Source: Corylus avellana
Lineage: Eukaryota > Streptophyta > Magnoliopsida > Fagales > Betulaceae
Reading direction: 5' to 3'
Assembly: GCF_901000735.1 (NCBI RefSeq)
Contig: NC_081547.1
Location: forward strand, 1,488,001 to 1,552,000
Length of the DNA: 64,000 bases
Position 1 is the first letter of the stretch; the number at the start of each line of letters is the position of its first letter. Both the position numbers and the translations under genes were made by a program. The notes below the pieces were generated by a model, which saw only the letters and a program-made list of their open reading frames with translations, did no database searches and was not told the origin of the DNA. Positions 33,115 to 45,706 of the stretch are shown here, piece after piece.

Positions 33115-36100
33115 TTACAAAGAAGGAAGAAGCCAAAGATTGAAGAGAGATGAAGCCAATGAAAGGAACCAAGACAGGAAAGCCATTGTGGCAGACAACT
33201 GATATCTACTACATAACCTTTCAGGGCAGTAGAATCCACCGGCTTCAAGCAGGAGATCTGTTACACTAGCTGTTGAGGATGCCGCAGCTAGCAAGAGAAA
33301 TGACAAAATCTGTGATAGAACAAAACATTATATTCCTTTTAAGGATTTGAAAAGGATGATATCATAAAGTTCAAGTTAATTGAAAATCACATGTACCAAG
33401 TCTCCTACAACGATGACCAACATTATTCTTGGTTGACGGGGTAAACATCTAATGAAGACAGAGTATGCATCCACCACTAATAATGTCATGCTCCATGGAA
33501 TGACCAAGCCCATGACTGTCACCAAATAGCTGTAAAATCAACAAGAGCAATAACAAAAGTTAAAGATATGAACTAAAAAAAAAAAAAAAAAAATTCCTGT
33601 GACTTGAAACCCTTCAATTTTTTTATAGCACACTGCTGCATAATTAAAGCAACATAGACATAATATATGTTCTAACATCTCATAAATAATTGAAAATGGC
33701 GTCATGTGATTTTGATATTAATGAATAAGACAACGTAACCAATTTGGTAATTCAATTTCCAGGGCCATGCTCATCGCTTCTGTATATATGTTGCAGTCTT
33801 CCAAGTAAAAGCACCTTAACATGTTCGTAAAAAAAAATCAAGCCTTTGATTCTAACTTGAGGACGATGCGGACACATCTACTCTATAATTGATCATTAGC
33901 TGATAAGGACCTTCCATTATCACAAAGAGTGACATACAAGACGTAGTAACTGTGCACGAAGTCTACAGACACAGATTTGGTTCTCAACTGTATCAAATGT
34001 GAATTTCACTCCAAGGGAAGCTTTTGGTAAACCAGATTCTAGCATCTCAAACATCACAATTTAAGATTGTTATAACTTGAGCAGCAGCCAGTGATTTACA
34101 ATGTTCTACTCAAAGTTCTTATGAACTGGAAAGCTGAAAAATGGAGATAACTTCAACATTAATTTAAAGGCAAATAGAAACCAAAGCCTAAGCCTCCTAA
34201 GGCATGCCTTGTTAAACAGTCATCAGAGATGATATGTGCCAAATTACCTACTTCTTAATTCCAAAATCCTAAGACATTCACGGAATTTACAGTTATGCCA
34301 TATCCAGAGGACATTGAAGATATATTAAAATGTAAGGAAGATCAAATGGAAACTTACCCCCTCCCCCGAGGCCAAAAGAAAAAGTAAAAAAGAAGATCTT
34401 TAGAACCACCTTTCTATATTTCTTCTAGTGTCTTATGCTCTCCTTATGTCATTCTCCCTCTTTAACTCAAGTAAAGCTTAGAGGCTAATTCTACCAAAAG
34501 ATAACAAAAGAGTAGGACAATATTAGTCATCACAATTAGAACAAAGTCTTACTGATCAAAAAAATAAAACAAACTGAACAAACTCCTAAAAAATATTCCA
34601 TGCTTCTTTAATAATCCATCCTTAGTCAAAATCACTTGCATCTGCAACAAAGAATGACCTCGAATGTAGCCTGGTATTGATGTTGAAACTTAATTTGCTT
34701 TATTATGGAATGGGTTATTTTCCATGTGACATTTTACCTCATAAAAGACATCTTATCGTCCAGGAGCTCTTCTATTATTCCTTGTCCGGAGTAAATTGAT
34801 AAAGAAGATACTTCTTTATTAAAGAGTTTTTACACGCCCAATATATTTAAAAAGTAAAATTAATATAAATTACATGTACTGGTTATACATAAAAACCTCA
34901 TATCCCCCCACCAATTTATGGAAAAGCAGTGTACTACTAGTATTTTGATTACCCTCTAGGAATACTTCATATTCTAACCAAGCTTTTCATGAGATTGAAG
35001 CACACACACAAAAATAATAACTTCTCACCTTCTTTTCTCTTCATACCAACACTTCCAAGTCTGTAAACAACGTTATTAAAAAATTAAATGCTCCAAACCT
35101 TAAGTCCCATCGATTTAAGAGTCTTTGTAGTAGAGACTTTAGAAACTTTCAAACCTTGACCATAATCCCATGGTTTTCTTGTTACCAAACATAGTGACTG
35201 ATCCTATATGACTAGGCAAATGTGAGTATTAAGAAGAGCTTTTAAGCCAAACTGTCAAAAATATTGAGCGAACTACTTCAACAAACACGCAAAACGCTTT
35301 ATTTCAAATAGTCCTCACCAAGACCTGCTGCATAATTTTATTTCTAGAAATCAAAGTTTAATGCTAGTCCCTTACTCTTAGAATCAGAGAGTATACGAAA
35401 TAGATTAGAGATTACTCAAATAAAAACCAGAATGCAAATGATTCACAAGCTCTCTATAAACTGAAGTATGTCAAACCTTGAAGTGTGAGGTGTCAAAGTT
35501 CAGTCATTTTGAGCCCTTTATTCAGTCGTGTTCAGACCATCGTTCCTAAAAATACCTACCACCAACTCACATCTTCAATTTACAATTTTCATTAACTCAA
35601 CTGAACTAAGCCTTAGTCACAGTTGGTAATTTTCATAGGCATTCGAAGATACAAAAAGTGAGAATTGATAAACATTGGCACACAAACCAGCACATAAACA
35701 TGAATATATAGTATATGGTATACACAGGCCGACCCTAAAAACTCTTCTAACTCACTGCTCCTTCTCTTGATTTATATCCTAGTCAGTTAAATTCAGGCAA
35801 AATGAGCCTACATCCATGAGATATTCAACAAAACAGAAGTAAATCTAAAACTCATTATCCTTTAAAAAAAGAAGAAGAAGTCCCATTATCCTAAACCTCC
35901 TCTCTTGACCCAAACAGATTCCAAAAAGTCTTTAAATTCATGTACTTCCGATCAATTCCTTCGCTACCTGTATACATGTCAGCTTTCTCCAACCAAGAAA
36001 AACCAAAATTCATTGGCTGAAAAATTTCCATCACTAAACCCAACAAATATGGTAGAATTCTCATGTTTTCCACCAACCAAACTCTTTAACAAGCATAGTT

Positions 36101-36452
36101 CATTCACCTTATGATCATCGCAGCTTTTCCCACGTTCCCAGAGAGGAAAAAAAAAAGTGATCTGGGTAGTAATCCATAGCACCCACAGGGTAACACACAA
36201 GAATTGGGATCAAATTTGAAGAGAAAGAGATGGGTACTGGAGAATTATAAGCCAAACCCACAAAAAGGGTTCAATCAAAACACAATCTTGAAGCTCAAGG
36301 TAAAAGGAAATTGGAGATTACCAGAAGGCAGTATAGCTGTAGAACTCAACGTCCAAGCACATGAAGAGAAGGGATGCAGAGGAGAAGACAGTCTGACCCA
36401 ACCGCAGAGCCAAGCTGGCGCTGGTGCCCAATGCCCCTGGCAGCTCGTCCAT
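33115..36452 (-). CDS. CASP-like membrane protein, CASPL5 type (three exons)
   Basis: Exons are 36322-36452, 33397-33529 and 33115-33309 (minus strand, GT-AG) with a 2.8-kb first intron. They give a 152-residue protein that starts MDELPGALGTSASLALRLGQ. Four membrane segments are visible: VFSSASLLFMCLDV, the YLVTVMGLVIPWSMTLLVVD helix, VIVVGDLILSFLLLAAASS, and MAFLSWFLSLASSLFNLWLL. The extracellular loop before the last helix carries two Cys (FYCPERLCSRYQ), a CASPL5 signature. CASP-like proteins are plasma-membrane scaffold proteins of the MARVEL-related fold. The role of CASPL5 members is not established. The exons are short, so this gene is easy to miss by open-frame scanning. A broken copy lies at 28319-29390. 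Confidence 0.9.
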
Positions 36453-37530
36453 GCTATTATTGCTTGCATGCAAGGCCTCGTCATAGTCATCTCCAATTCT
36501 CAGAGGCTCTAGCCATGCCTTTCAGGAATTCTCATGTACCAGAGAGAATGTACCGGTTGGGAATTGAATATAAAAGCTGAAAAGTAAATGTGGGAATGGG
36601 GATGAAATTACAAAGTATTTACGGTTGTTGGTGAAGAGAAATGGGAATTTGGATGAATGGTAAGCTTGTACGTGTGAGATGGAAAAGGAATTCCGAGAAA
36701 GGAAAATAAGGGAAATAGAGTCAAAGTGAGTAATTACAATGGTGCGCGGCTTGGCATCTTCTCCTTCCTGAGTGGATTTGCTTTTCTCCGGCAGGGCTTT
36801 GATTTGTATATTTTCTCTACTTTTTACTATTTTTTATTTTTTCGGATAAATATTTTTCATCCAAAAATAATAATTTAAATTTAAATAAAATTATTTCGAA
36901 AATATTCCTCATTTATTCAATGTGAAGGGAGAAAATTGTTGCAGGCGTCCATGGGGTCTGAATGGACTGGCAAGCACCTTCCATTTGGATGGTCCTAATT
37001 CAACTACTCACAAATCACAATCAAAAACCGAAAGAAAAAAATCCTAATTTGGTCTCCCAAAAATAATGAACTTGCCTCCAAGGATAAATAATTTTGGAAA
37101 AATACAATAATATCTCTTATGAAATAGTCTTTTTATTTATTTATTTATTTATTTTTTGTGAGTTTTATTATGAAATAGTTAATTACTCAAATGTAGAGTT
37201 ATTAAAGGCTCATCAAGTTCTCGAAAATGTTAGATGTTTTCTTAGTGTTCTTCTTGTTTTCTCCTAGCTATGAGTGAAAAGGTAGGCGGTTAATAATCGT
37301 CCGCTAATCGTACTAACTGCTTTGAGTAATGTTATGAACCATCTTTTTATCCTCCTAAAGTTGATGTGGCTTTTAAAGTCACCATTAAATCAAAATTCAA
37401 GTATGATTCATCTAAAATTTAATGATAATTTTAAAAGCCACATTAGCTCTAGGAGGATAAAAAGAAGATAAAAAAAATAGTCCTTATGATTATTCAACTG
37501 ATTTTTAAGGCGAGTAGAAAAAACAGCTAA

Positions 37531-37580
<50 letters not shown>

Positions 37581-37665
37581 TTGTGTTTAAAATTTTAAAT
37601 ATATATAAAAATATATAAACGATGTTATAATTTTATCTTATTACTATAGAAACGACATCGTTTTG

Positions 37666-37697
<32 letters not shown>

Positions 37698-39431
37698 AAC
37701 GGTTAGAGGTTATTAGAGTTACTAACCATAACGGGCGGTTAACCATATGTTGACACCTACTCCTTGTCCTGGTCTTAGGTAGATATTATTTTATAAAAAC
37801 TAAGTGAGAGAAGTAAGAGCAACTTTTATTTTTTATTTTTTATTTTTAAATAATATCCACCTAAGACCTAGAAAACATGACACATAAGAATAGCACATAG
37901 CATTCATAGTAAGTTCGTTACAGTACAACCCATGTCTCGGTGACATATTAAATGATGATAGTGTCACATTAAATGAGTATTATGGAGAGAAAAACACATG
38001 TATACTTTGATTTCCTATGGTGCCTTTCAATTGATCATATATATATATATATATTTGGTTCTCAATACTTAGTTGGATGAATATTGAAGCTGTCTAGAAT
38101 TTGGAAGGAGTAATGTTAATAAATTATATTTTTATTTTATTATTATTCAACATTACTAATGATGATTAAATTAAGAACTAATATTTTAATGATGATTGCG
38201 TCAGCTTTTGTTTAAAAAATAAAAATTCAAAGTTCATTAACACAACTACATCAATAGAATGAAATAATAATAAAATAAAAACTTAATTTTTAGAGGTTAC
38301 TCATTTGAAAGCAATTTGAATGGTAAGTTGCCTCTTCCACCAAAGTTAAATTCATAGCATTTTTTTAACATTTTTTTTTCTTCCCTTTTATTGCTGAGTT
38401 CATTATTATTATTATATATTGCATGTATTGCTGAGTTATTCACACGGCACGGATCATAATAAACAAGATATACATCATATTCAAAGATCTTTTTTTATGT
38501 CTTTTTCAATGCGGAATACATAATTTCATTATTATAATTAATTTTCAACTCTCTCGTACATTCCCTACAAAAAAAAAAAAAAAAAAAAAAAAACTCTCTC
38601 ATACCTATTTCTATCAACTCTTCTGTTATTATTTTTTGCTGTTGGTGTATAAAATCAACTCTCTTTGTATATTATAATTTATACATTTCTTTTTTATGTT
38701 TTCAATAAATAACAAATAAAGAGTTCTTGGATCCATCGGCTAAACTAATGAAATAAAATCGCCTAAATGTATTAACGTAAGAGCACACCACATAATTAAA
38801 TGGGTCGTTTCCAATAAGCTCGTTGAAAGCTTTCTCATTGACATATTATCTTTTATTAGGATTAAAGTGGCTAGACCTTCTCTTAGCTGGGTTTTTTTTT
38901 TAATTAAAAAATAAAAAGAAAAAGAAAAAGAAATGGGCCGTTTATTTCATAGTTCATTTTCCAGTTAGGCTTAATTATTGTTTAGCTGGAACCTCGTGGT
39001 TTGCTAATACGGTGGTAATTAATACCAATCATTAAACGAGCCACCCAAAAACAAATATATATGTATATAAATGATCAAAGAAATATTATTTGATCATGGG
39101 TGGATCTCACGTGGATTATATCATATTAAAAAAAATAATGATACTAAAAACAATAGGAGTATTGAAATAATACTATTCAATGATCGAGGGTCAGCTTGAT
39201 TGGCAAGTTAAAATATTATTATAGGAGATTCTAAAGTAGTTGTTTCTGTTACTCGCTTGCTTTGATTGGCATATGAAATGTCTTCGAGGTTTACCAGCTT
39301 TTGTGTTTGATTTCAAATTGGATTTTTTGTAAAATTCATCGCAACGCCAATTTTCTAGTTATAATCTTACTAGATGAGCCGCTTTTATTGACAATAGAGA
39401 AAGCAATTCTAGCTTGAATGTCTTCATTAGT
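36453..39431. other. Intergenic with repeats, no gene seen
   Basis: The first 300 bases should hold the CASP-like promoter. From about 37280 to 37765 lies a repeat-rich unit with GGCGGTTAAT at the left, AACGGGCGGTTAACCATATG and TTGACACCTAC at the right, and a (TA)n run at 37534-37577. Nested at about 37341-37470 is a small foldback (ATCTTTTTATCCTCCTAAAG mirrored by CTAGGAGGATAAAAAGAAG). Long A runs occur near 37677-37700 and 38570-38592. Confidence 0.55.
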
Positions 39432-39697
39432 TGTTAGAATATATTATTTCCTTTATTAGAATATTTTATATTTCTGTTATTTAATTTGTAATGTAGGGTT
39501 TATTTCTTTCTTTATGTATTTTAGGGTTTAATTTGGGTTTCTTGGTCACTACTCATTGTCTCTCTATAAATAGAGAGTTATGTAATATTGATTGATACAG
39601 TGAATATACAAGATGTAGCCCATACATCTCTATCCGCTTCCGCTCTCTGTTCTTTCTCTTATATTTTAGTATTTTATATTCTATATATATTTCAACA
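39432..39697. repeat. Left LTR of the TRIM element
   Basis: 266 bp, TG...CA ended, with promoter-like CTCTCTATAAATAGAGAG in the middle. Adjacent TSD TTAGT on the left and primer binding site on the right. Confidence 0.95.
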
Positions 39698-40256
39698 TGG
39701 TATCAGAGACATGTTTCTGTTTCTGTGGCTTTCAATAAAAGTCTTATGACGTTTCTATGGTGTTTTCTAGCATTCTCTTCTGATGATCTCTTAATTTTGT
39801 TGTGATCCACGGCTTTATTCATTGGCGAATCTTGGCACAATGCGGTTTTGGCCCTTCACGGGAATTTTAACGGCTAGTTTTTGTTCTCCGGCCTCATTGT
39901 CAGTTGCGGCTTGGCCCTTCACCGGATTCTTTTAGTGGCTTGTCTACGTTCTCCGGTATTTCTCCAGCCGTCACTTTCAGCCTTTCTCGTCTTTGTTATT
40001 GGCGAACCCTGGCACAATGTGGTTTGGCCCTTCAAGGGATTTAATGACTAGTTTTCGTTCTTCGACCGTCATTGTCAGTTGCGGCTTGGCTCTTAACCGG
40101 ATTCTTTTAGCAGCTTGTCTCTGTTCTCCGGTATTTCTCCGGCCGTCACTTTCAGCCTTTCTCGCCGGCATTGTCTTGATCCAACCATCGACTTCAGATG
40201 CCTTCAATTTATTCTCTTTTCCAAACTCAAGCTTACACCTTGAGTTTGAGGGGGGA

Positions 40257-40522
40257 TGTTAGAATATATTATTTCCTTTATTAGAATATTTTATATTTCC
40301 GTTATTTAATTTGTAATGTAGGGTTTATTTCTTTCCTTATGTATTTTAGGGTTTAATTTGGGTTTCTTGGTCACTACTCATTGTCTCTCTATAAATAGAG
40401 AGTTATGTAATATTGATTGATACAGTGAATATACAAGATGTAGCCCATACATCTCTATCCGCTTCCGCTCTCTGTTCTTTCTCTTATATTTTAGTATTTT
40501 ATATTCTATATATATTTCAACA
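40257..40522. repeat. Right LTR of the TRIM element
   Basis: 266 bp and differs from the left LTR by T/C near base 44 and T/C near base 80. Preceded by the polypurine tract and followed by TSD TTAGT. Confidence 0.95.
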
Positions 40523-41777
40523 TTAGTAATCTCAATCCCTCGAATATCTTCATCTTCACTAGCTTAGTTAAAAGCTATTATTGTTTATTTTTTTTTAGTT
40601 CCAACAGAATAGCTTGCTATTAACTAGAATAACTATAGTAGCGTACTAAATGAATAAAATATTATTATTATTATTATTATTTTGATTTATTGTTTCTTTA
40701 TTTCATCTCTTTTCACCCAATATCTTTTATTTCTTCTGAACACTTATTCACATCTGTTACGTCTTTCTCAAACACAAAATTTCTTCACACAAAATTTATC
40801 TCTCTCACTCACAAAATTTCTTCACACAGTTGGATGAAAAAAATTGAATGCAGAAAAAATTTATTTCATGAAAACACATGAATGAAAACAAATCAATTGC
40901 AGTTTGATGAAAAAATTTAATGCATAGAAACACACGGATGGAAACAAATTAGTACCTGTATGTGAGATAAATGTTCGTCATATGTGTTTATTTTTGTTTT
41001 TATGAATAATCTCTATATATGTATTTGTTTTGCCCTTTAATTCAGTGTTGGCAATAATATAATTAAAAAAAGAATGAAAAATAATATTTTAAAACAAGTA
41101 GAGAAAAAATAGAAAATATGGTGGAGTGTATAGTAAAAAAACAATAGTTAAAGTAAAGAATTATACTTTTTCACTAGATAAAATATCTAATGCTGCTGGA
41201 GATGTTTGGTGTCTACCCTTTTATTCTTAGCTCATTTGCCCACCTCCCCTTCCCCCACCAAAATATATATATATATATGAAATGATTTTTTTTTCAAATT
41301 TAATCCATTAAAAATTAAAAATTACATGCATTTTTAATAAAAGCGTGTGATGCATCTCAATTTAAAAAACTGAATTAAAGAAAATTCCTACAACTCATCA
41401 TAATGTGTACAAACATACTATTTTGAGGAAAAGACTTAAAGCGTGTGATCAATGTAAGCCATCAAAGTAGGGAAAGCATTTAGCCTAAAGGGATATGAAA
41501 TCTCTACCACACAAATTCCCACTTAAGAGAAATTTATTTATAAAAATCTAGTTCACCCTGTGAAGCATCAGATCCTAAGGCCATAACTAAACCTTACTAT
41601 ATATGTTTCTTTATAATTAATAATTCAAGATTAGATGAAATTATTGAAGTAGGATAATTAATATACAAACAGGATAATAATCTGCAATTGGTCACAGGGA
41701 ATTGTTTAGCAACACCTTACACTTAGAGCCAAAATCTGAATACAGAAAATGTTGGGGGAAAAAAAAAACAGAGGGGC
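40523..41777. other. Intergenic, no gene seen
   Basis: AT-rich, with a (TTA)n run at 40661-40680 and repeats of CACAAAATTTCTTCACACA near 40775-40827. The last 100 bases probably contain the PsbO 3' UTR. Confidence 0.5.
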
Positions 41778-43651
41778 CTATGAGTCGAGCTGAGCATACC
41801 AGACTCCCTGGATCTTCACCTCCTTTGGGGTCTTGGCACCCAAATCTGTGTCAGATGGCTGGATGCTCTCGAACACTCCAATCACCTCCCCTGTCTCGGG
41901 CTTGGTCTTGGTGACACTGAGGGTGATTTTCCCTGTTGAAGATGAAACATTTTTTACATTCTCCTTAGCCAGCTCCTCCTCGTCTCCTCTGCCTCCAGCT
42001 GGCAATGCTACTGCATTGTCATAACCGGTCGAGCCACCCCTGCCCTTTGGGTCCAAGAAAGACGAGCCACGGTAGGATGGCACCAGGAACTCTCCTCCAA
42101 AACTGTCGGGCTTGCCTGATGCCACCAGCTGTTTGATTGTGAAAAGGAATGGCACACGCTCGCCGCCGGGCAGCTGGACTGTCACGGCAGCGTAGTCAAT
42201 GCCATCTTTTTCAACGAACTTGATGGCGCCATCGGGTGACACTTCAAAGGGTCCCTCAATTTCGTCCAGGGTGTAGGTTAAGCGGGTCATGAGCTTGGTG
42301 TTTTGGAACTCCGGTGGGGAATTCTTGTTCACACTCTCGGCTTTGACGGTGAAAGAAGTGGGCTCTAGGCAGAGCTTCTTGGCATTGTACTTGCCGGGCT
42401 TGAAGGCGAATTTTTCCACCCCGCCGTCAATGGTTGGGCACTGGTTGGCTGTTCCGGATCCCTTGACCTCCATGTATGTCTTGCTCTGAATTTCATCATA
42501 GGTTAGCCTCTTTGGAACTCCTTCAGCACTAGCTCCCTGAAACAACAAAATCAGTGACGATCGTCCACACACTTGCAGATGTTGATCTCTATTCATCACA
42601 AGTGAAAGGAAATATAACAAGTCGAAATACGTTACAATTCTAAGTGTCTCATATGGCTTAAACACAATCTTAATCATGTGTATATAAGTTTTTTTTGACA
42701 CTTTCCCTTGAAAACTTGTTGTTTTTAAGGATGAGTTTTCCTCAAGATTTGTATTATTTAGTATCAAAACCCTTATCACATCGAACATAAAATCGGATGC
42801 AATTCGTTAAGTATGTGATCAAATGTATTGTAGCTTTGTACTCATGCTTAAGATTGTACTTATTACCAAATGCCACTAATATATTACCATTTTCCTTTTA
42901 ATTAAGCATCAATAGTTTAAGTGGATATATATCATCTAGCATGCCAACTTTCATAAGCCAGGATATTGCCCACATTAACACTTGGAGATGCAATTTCATT
43001 TTCGGTTAAATCATAACTTATTCCAAATGCTTAACTTGTATAGCAGGATTCCATATCATGTTAAATTATCACATATTTCAAAAGTTTAAGATAAACGGTG
43101 AATTTAATTATTTAATTAATACTATAACAATTTAATTTCAATTACCAAAGCACAATCTTAATCATCCTTAAACAATTAAACGGAAACACAAAACAACAGA
43201 TGATCTGAATAAAATGAAAATCCGCAATGTTAATTATTCTTAAACAATCATATAAATATATAGGAACGCATAGCTACAAAACCCTTCATCTTATTCTTGT
43301 CCGATTCTTCTCTCTCATGCGTGTAAACTTTCATGCAGCATCTTTTTGTTTGTTGATAATATTTTGTAAAATTTGGTGTCACAATAGTATAATAATGCAT
43401 ACCGAGACGACGAGGGCGGAAGTAGCAAGTGCAAAGCCGGCGATCTTGGTAGCGTCGACACATTTCTGAGCCAAGTCCTTAACATCAGCTTGCAAGGAGC
43501 AAGTGAGCCTGGCTGCAGCTGGCTCCACGCCGAAGGACTTGGAAACACTCTGAGCTGACCTCAGCTGTAGGCTGCTCCTCCATGAGGTTGAAGGCAAACC
43601 CACCTTGGCGGGTTGCATCAGTGTGGCTGCTGCTTGTAGCGAGGCTGCCAT
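41778..43651 (-). CDS. PSBO: Oxygen-evolving enhancer protein 1 (33-kDa PSII manganese-stabilising protein)
   Basis: Exon 1 is 43403-43651 and exon 2 is 41778-42536 (minus, GT-AG, phase 0), giving 335 residues, close to the usual 331-333. Residues 1 to about 58 form a chloroplast transit peptide. A thylakoid-transfer segment follows ([18 protein letters not shown]), cut after the Ala-Ser-Ala. The mature protein starts [20 protein letters not shown] and has the conserved GTANQCPTI and KLCLEP cysteines, the disulfide pair of PsbO, then [19 protein letters not shown] and the end [15 protein letters not shown]. It sits in the thylakoid lumen on photosystem II and stabilises the Mn4CaO5 cluster during water oxidation. 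The intron lies just before the lumenal cleavage site. Nothing looks broken. Confidence 0.97.
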
Positions 43652-43796
43652 TCTCTTCTCCTTTTGCTCTCTCTCTCCCTCTCACAACACACTCTCTATA
43701 TTCTGAGAAAACAAACTAAAAGAGATGGTTTTGTGTGGTGGGAGTGCGGACAATGGAGTGTATCTGGCAGTTATCTGGTGGCCTTGCTGCGAGTAA

Positions 43797-43814
43797 GATA
43801 AGGGATAGGATAAG
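43797..43814. promoter_or_regulatory. Two GATAAG (I-box) elements upstream of PSBO
   Basis: GATAAG occurs at 43797-43802 and 43809-43814, about 150 bases upstream of the PSBO start codon. I-boxes are recurrent in promoters of light-regulated nuclear photosynthesis genes. Assignment is by position and motif only. Confidence 0.5.
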
Positions 43815-43829
43815 GCTTTCACTTATTGG

Positions 43830-45545
43830 TTGATTCAAGCTAATGCCCTTGTCTTTCTAGTTTGACACCTGGCAAGTTCTCATTTGGGATAAAGATACTC
43901 TCAATCAGGCCCGGATGTGTACTCAGTACTGGATGATAGCGAAAATGACACTTCTCTTATTATCTCAGCTAATTCACATTGGGCTAACAAACAACTGTTG
44001 AGTAGAGTAGCATAGCAAATTTGGGTGTAAAATTAGCCTTTTCTGGTTAGCATATTTAGCCTTAAGACAAAATTAGGCTCAAGTTTTATTTACAATCATT
44101 AACGGAGATTAATCAAATTTATGGCTTATGACTATATCTGGCATAATTTATTTATTTATTTATTTTACATGTATACACAAGGGAAAAAGGCAGAAAAATT
44201 CAAATTAGTGACTTTCACTTTATAAGACGTAGTTCCTAACCGATTGAACTATTCGTTAGTCTGGCTTAATAATTAAGCCTAATTTTGTGTCAACGGTCAA
44301 CTTATTTTTAAATGAACCAAGTTCAAGTATACTTGAATCCAAAAGCTTCATTATTAGGCTTTTTTAAATAATCGGTAAAGTCTATATACCTTCCTTAAAT
44401 TACCACCCAATTAACAATGTCTCCTCAAACTTTCAATTGTGACAATGTTTCCTCCAAACTATCAAAACATTGTCAAAGTCCCCTCTTAGACTAGCAATAA
44501 AACAAAAATGCCCCTATAGATTTCTTAATAAGACAAAAATACTCCTATAAATTTTTTTTTTTTAAAAAAAAGATTTTAAAAAAAACGAAAATTTTTAATT
44601 TTTTAATTTTTTTAACAGAAATTTTTATTTAAGAAAACTATTTTTTATTTAGTTTTAAAAAAAGAAAATTTTTATTTTATTAAACAAAAATTTTTATTTT
44701 TTTAAACGTAAATTTTTATTTAAAAATAAATTATAAAACAAAAATTAAAAAAAAAAAAAAAAAAGGAAAAATTTTCAATTTTTATTAAAAAAAAAAAAAT
44801 CAAAATTTTTTTAAATTTTTTTTCTCATAAAATGGATTTTTTAAAAACAAACAAATAAAAAAATTTAGCCACCGTTTGAATTTTGTTGTTGTTAGTTTTA
44901 GGATTTTTTTAGAAGTTTTAATATTTTTATTTTTATTTTACTATGGTGATTTTGTCATTGGAAGGAACATTAACAATTTTTGGTAATCTAAAAGGATATT
45001 GTCACAATTGAAAGTTTAAGGAAAACATTATCAATTGGATAGTAATTTGAAGGATACGTGTCCTTTCCCCTTAAATAACTTTTAGGGATAAATTATTGGA
45101 AAAAATTGCAAATATAATTTTATTGAGTTGAAAATAATTACTTGGAATTTAAAAAGTTAGTAAAAGCTTATTGAGATAATAAGTAAAAAGAAAAATAAAT
45201 AATGTGGTGGCCGAACCACTGGATTCTTGACCCAAAAAGAATTCCAATCACACATATTCATTGATAGGTCACCGGCCGGGAATTCCAAACCATTTTTCAA
45301 AGTAAATTGCGTACGTTTTCAGATCCAAATCTGCCAACTCTAAAGAGAAGGGACAGTGAGGCTGGGCCTCGAGAATTACTTCATGGGCTGACTTAAGAGA
45401 AAGCTATCATGAACGAGAGCGGCCCAAATCCACAGGGAACCCAAATCTGCCAACTCTCAAGGACAAAACGACATCTTCAAATTACAGGTCTACAACCGCG
45501 ACGGCGGGTAGAACGACGATGACAGAGGGAGAGAGGGAGGGAGAA
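43830..45545. other. Intergenic region between PSBO and the snoRNA cluster
   Basis: It contains the MITE-like element at 44373-45072 (listed separately). At 45325-45341 and 45441-45457 the same 17-mer CCAAATCTGCCAACTCT occurs twice, 116 bases apart, with TGGGCC/GGCCCA motifs between (45364-45369, 45421-45426). No open reading frame. Confidence 0.5.
44373..45072. mobile_element. Inverted-repeat MITE-like element, family 1 copy 2
   Basis: The left end GGTAAAGTCTATATACC, with ACAATGTCTCCTCAAACTTT and CTATCAAAACATTGTCAAAG, is mirrored by GGTAATCTAAAAGG, CACAATTGAAAGTTTAAGG and TAGTAATTTGAAGG at the right. It shares ACTATCAAAACATTGTCAA with the element at 9608-10086. The centre consists of runs of A and T. 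Non-coding. Confidence 0.65.
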
Positions 45546-45628
45546 GGCAGCTCAAAAGTGCTTGAAACATAAATCATCGGAGCTCCTCAATCCAACAAGA
45601 GTGATACTGCTTTCTCATCATCGCTGCC
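45546..45628 (-). ncRNA. Box C/D snoRNA candidate 3 (U18-like target)
   Basis: On the minus strand a 6-bp terminal stem (GGCAGC/GCTGCC, 45623-45628 with 45546-45551) encloses C box ATGATGA (45615-45621) and a degenerate D box TTGA (45552-45555). A degenerate internal C'/D' pair (CGATGAT, TTGA) is visible. The bases before D are complementary to AGTGCTTGAAA (read on the plus strand, 45557-45567), a stretch I recall from plant 25S rRNA in the region guided by U18. Length 83 nt. The D box departs from CTGA, which lowers confidence. It is the third in a row with the same orientation. Confidence 0.65.
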
Positions 45629-45706
45629 TCTTCCTTCTCTCTACCCCCAACACTCTTCCATCAACCAACAAATAATAATAATAATAATAATAATAAAAGA
45701 TTTATC

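Larger units (their letters stand above)
39432..40522. mobile_element. TRIM retrotransposon (complete, with LTRs and TSD)
   Basis: Two 266-bp LTRs (39432-39697 and 40257-40522) start TGTTAGAATA and end TTTCAACA and differ at only two positions I could find. Five-base duplications TTAGT flank the element (39427-39431 and 40523-40527). Directly after the left LTR is a primer site TGGTATCAGAGAC, complementary to initiator Met tRNA. Before the right LTR is a purine tract GAGGGGGGA. The 559-bp interior has no gag or pol and contains a 177-bp direct repeat (starts 39822 and 39999). The LTR has a TATAAATA at 39565-39572. Total 1,091 bp. Transposition must have used enzymes from another element. The high LTR identity means a recent insertion. 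Confidence 0.95.

Noticed and set aside
39993..40262. Open frame of 89 codons (+) within the TRIM
   Set aside because: No gag or pol motif. It reads through the internal repeat, and TRIM elements are non-coding.
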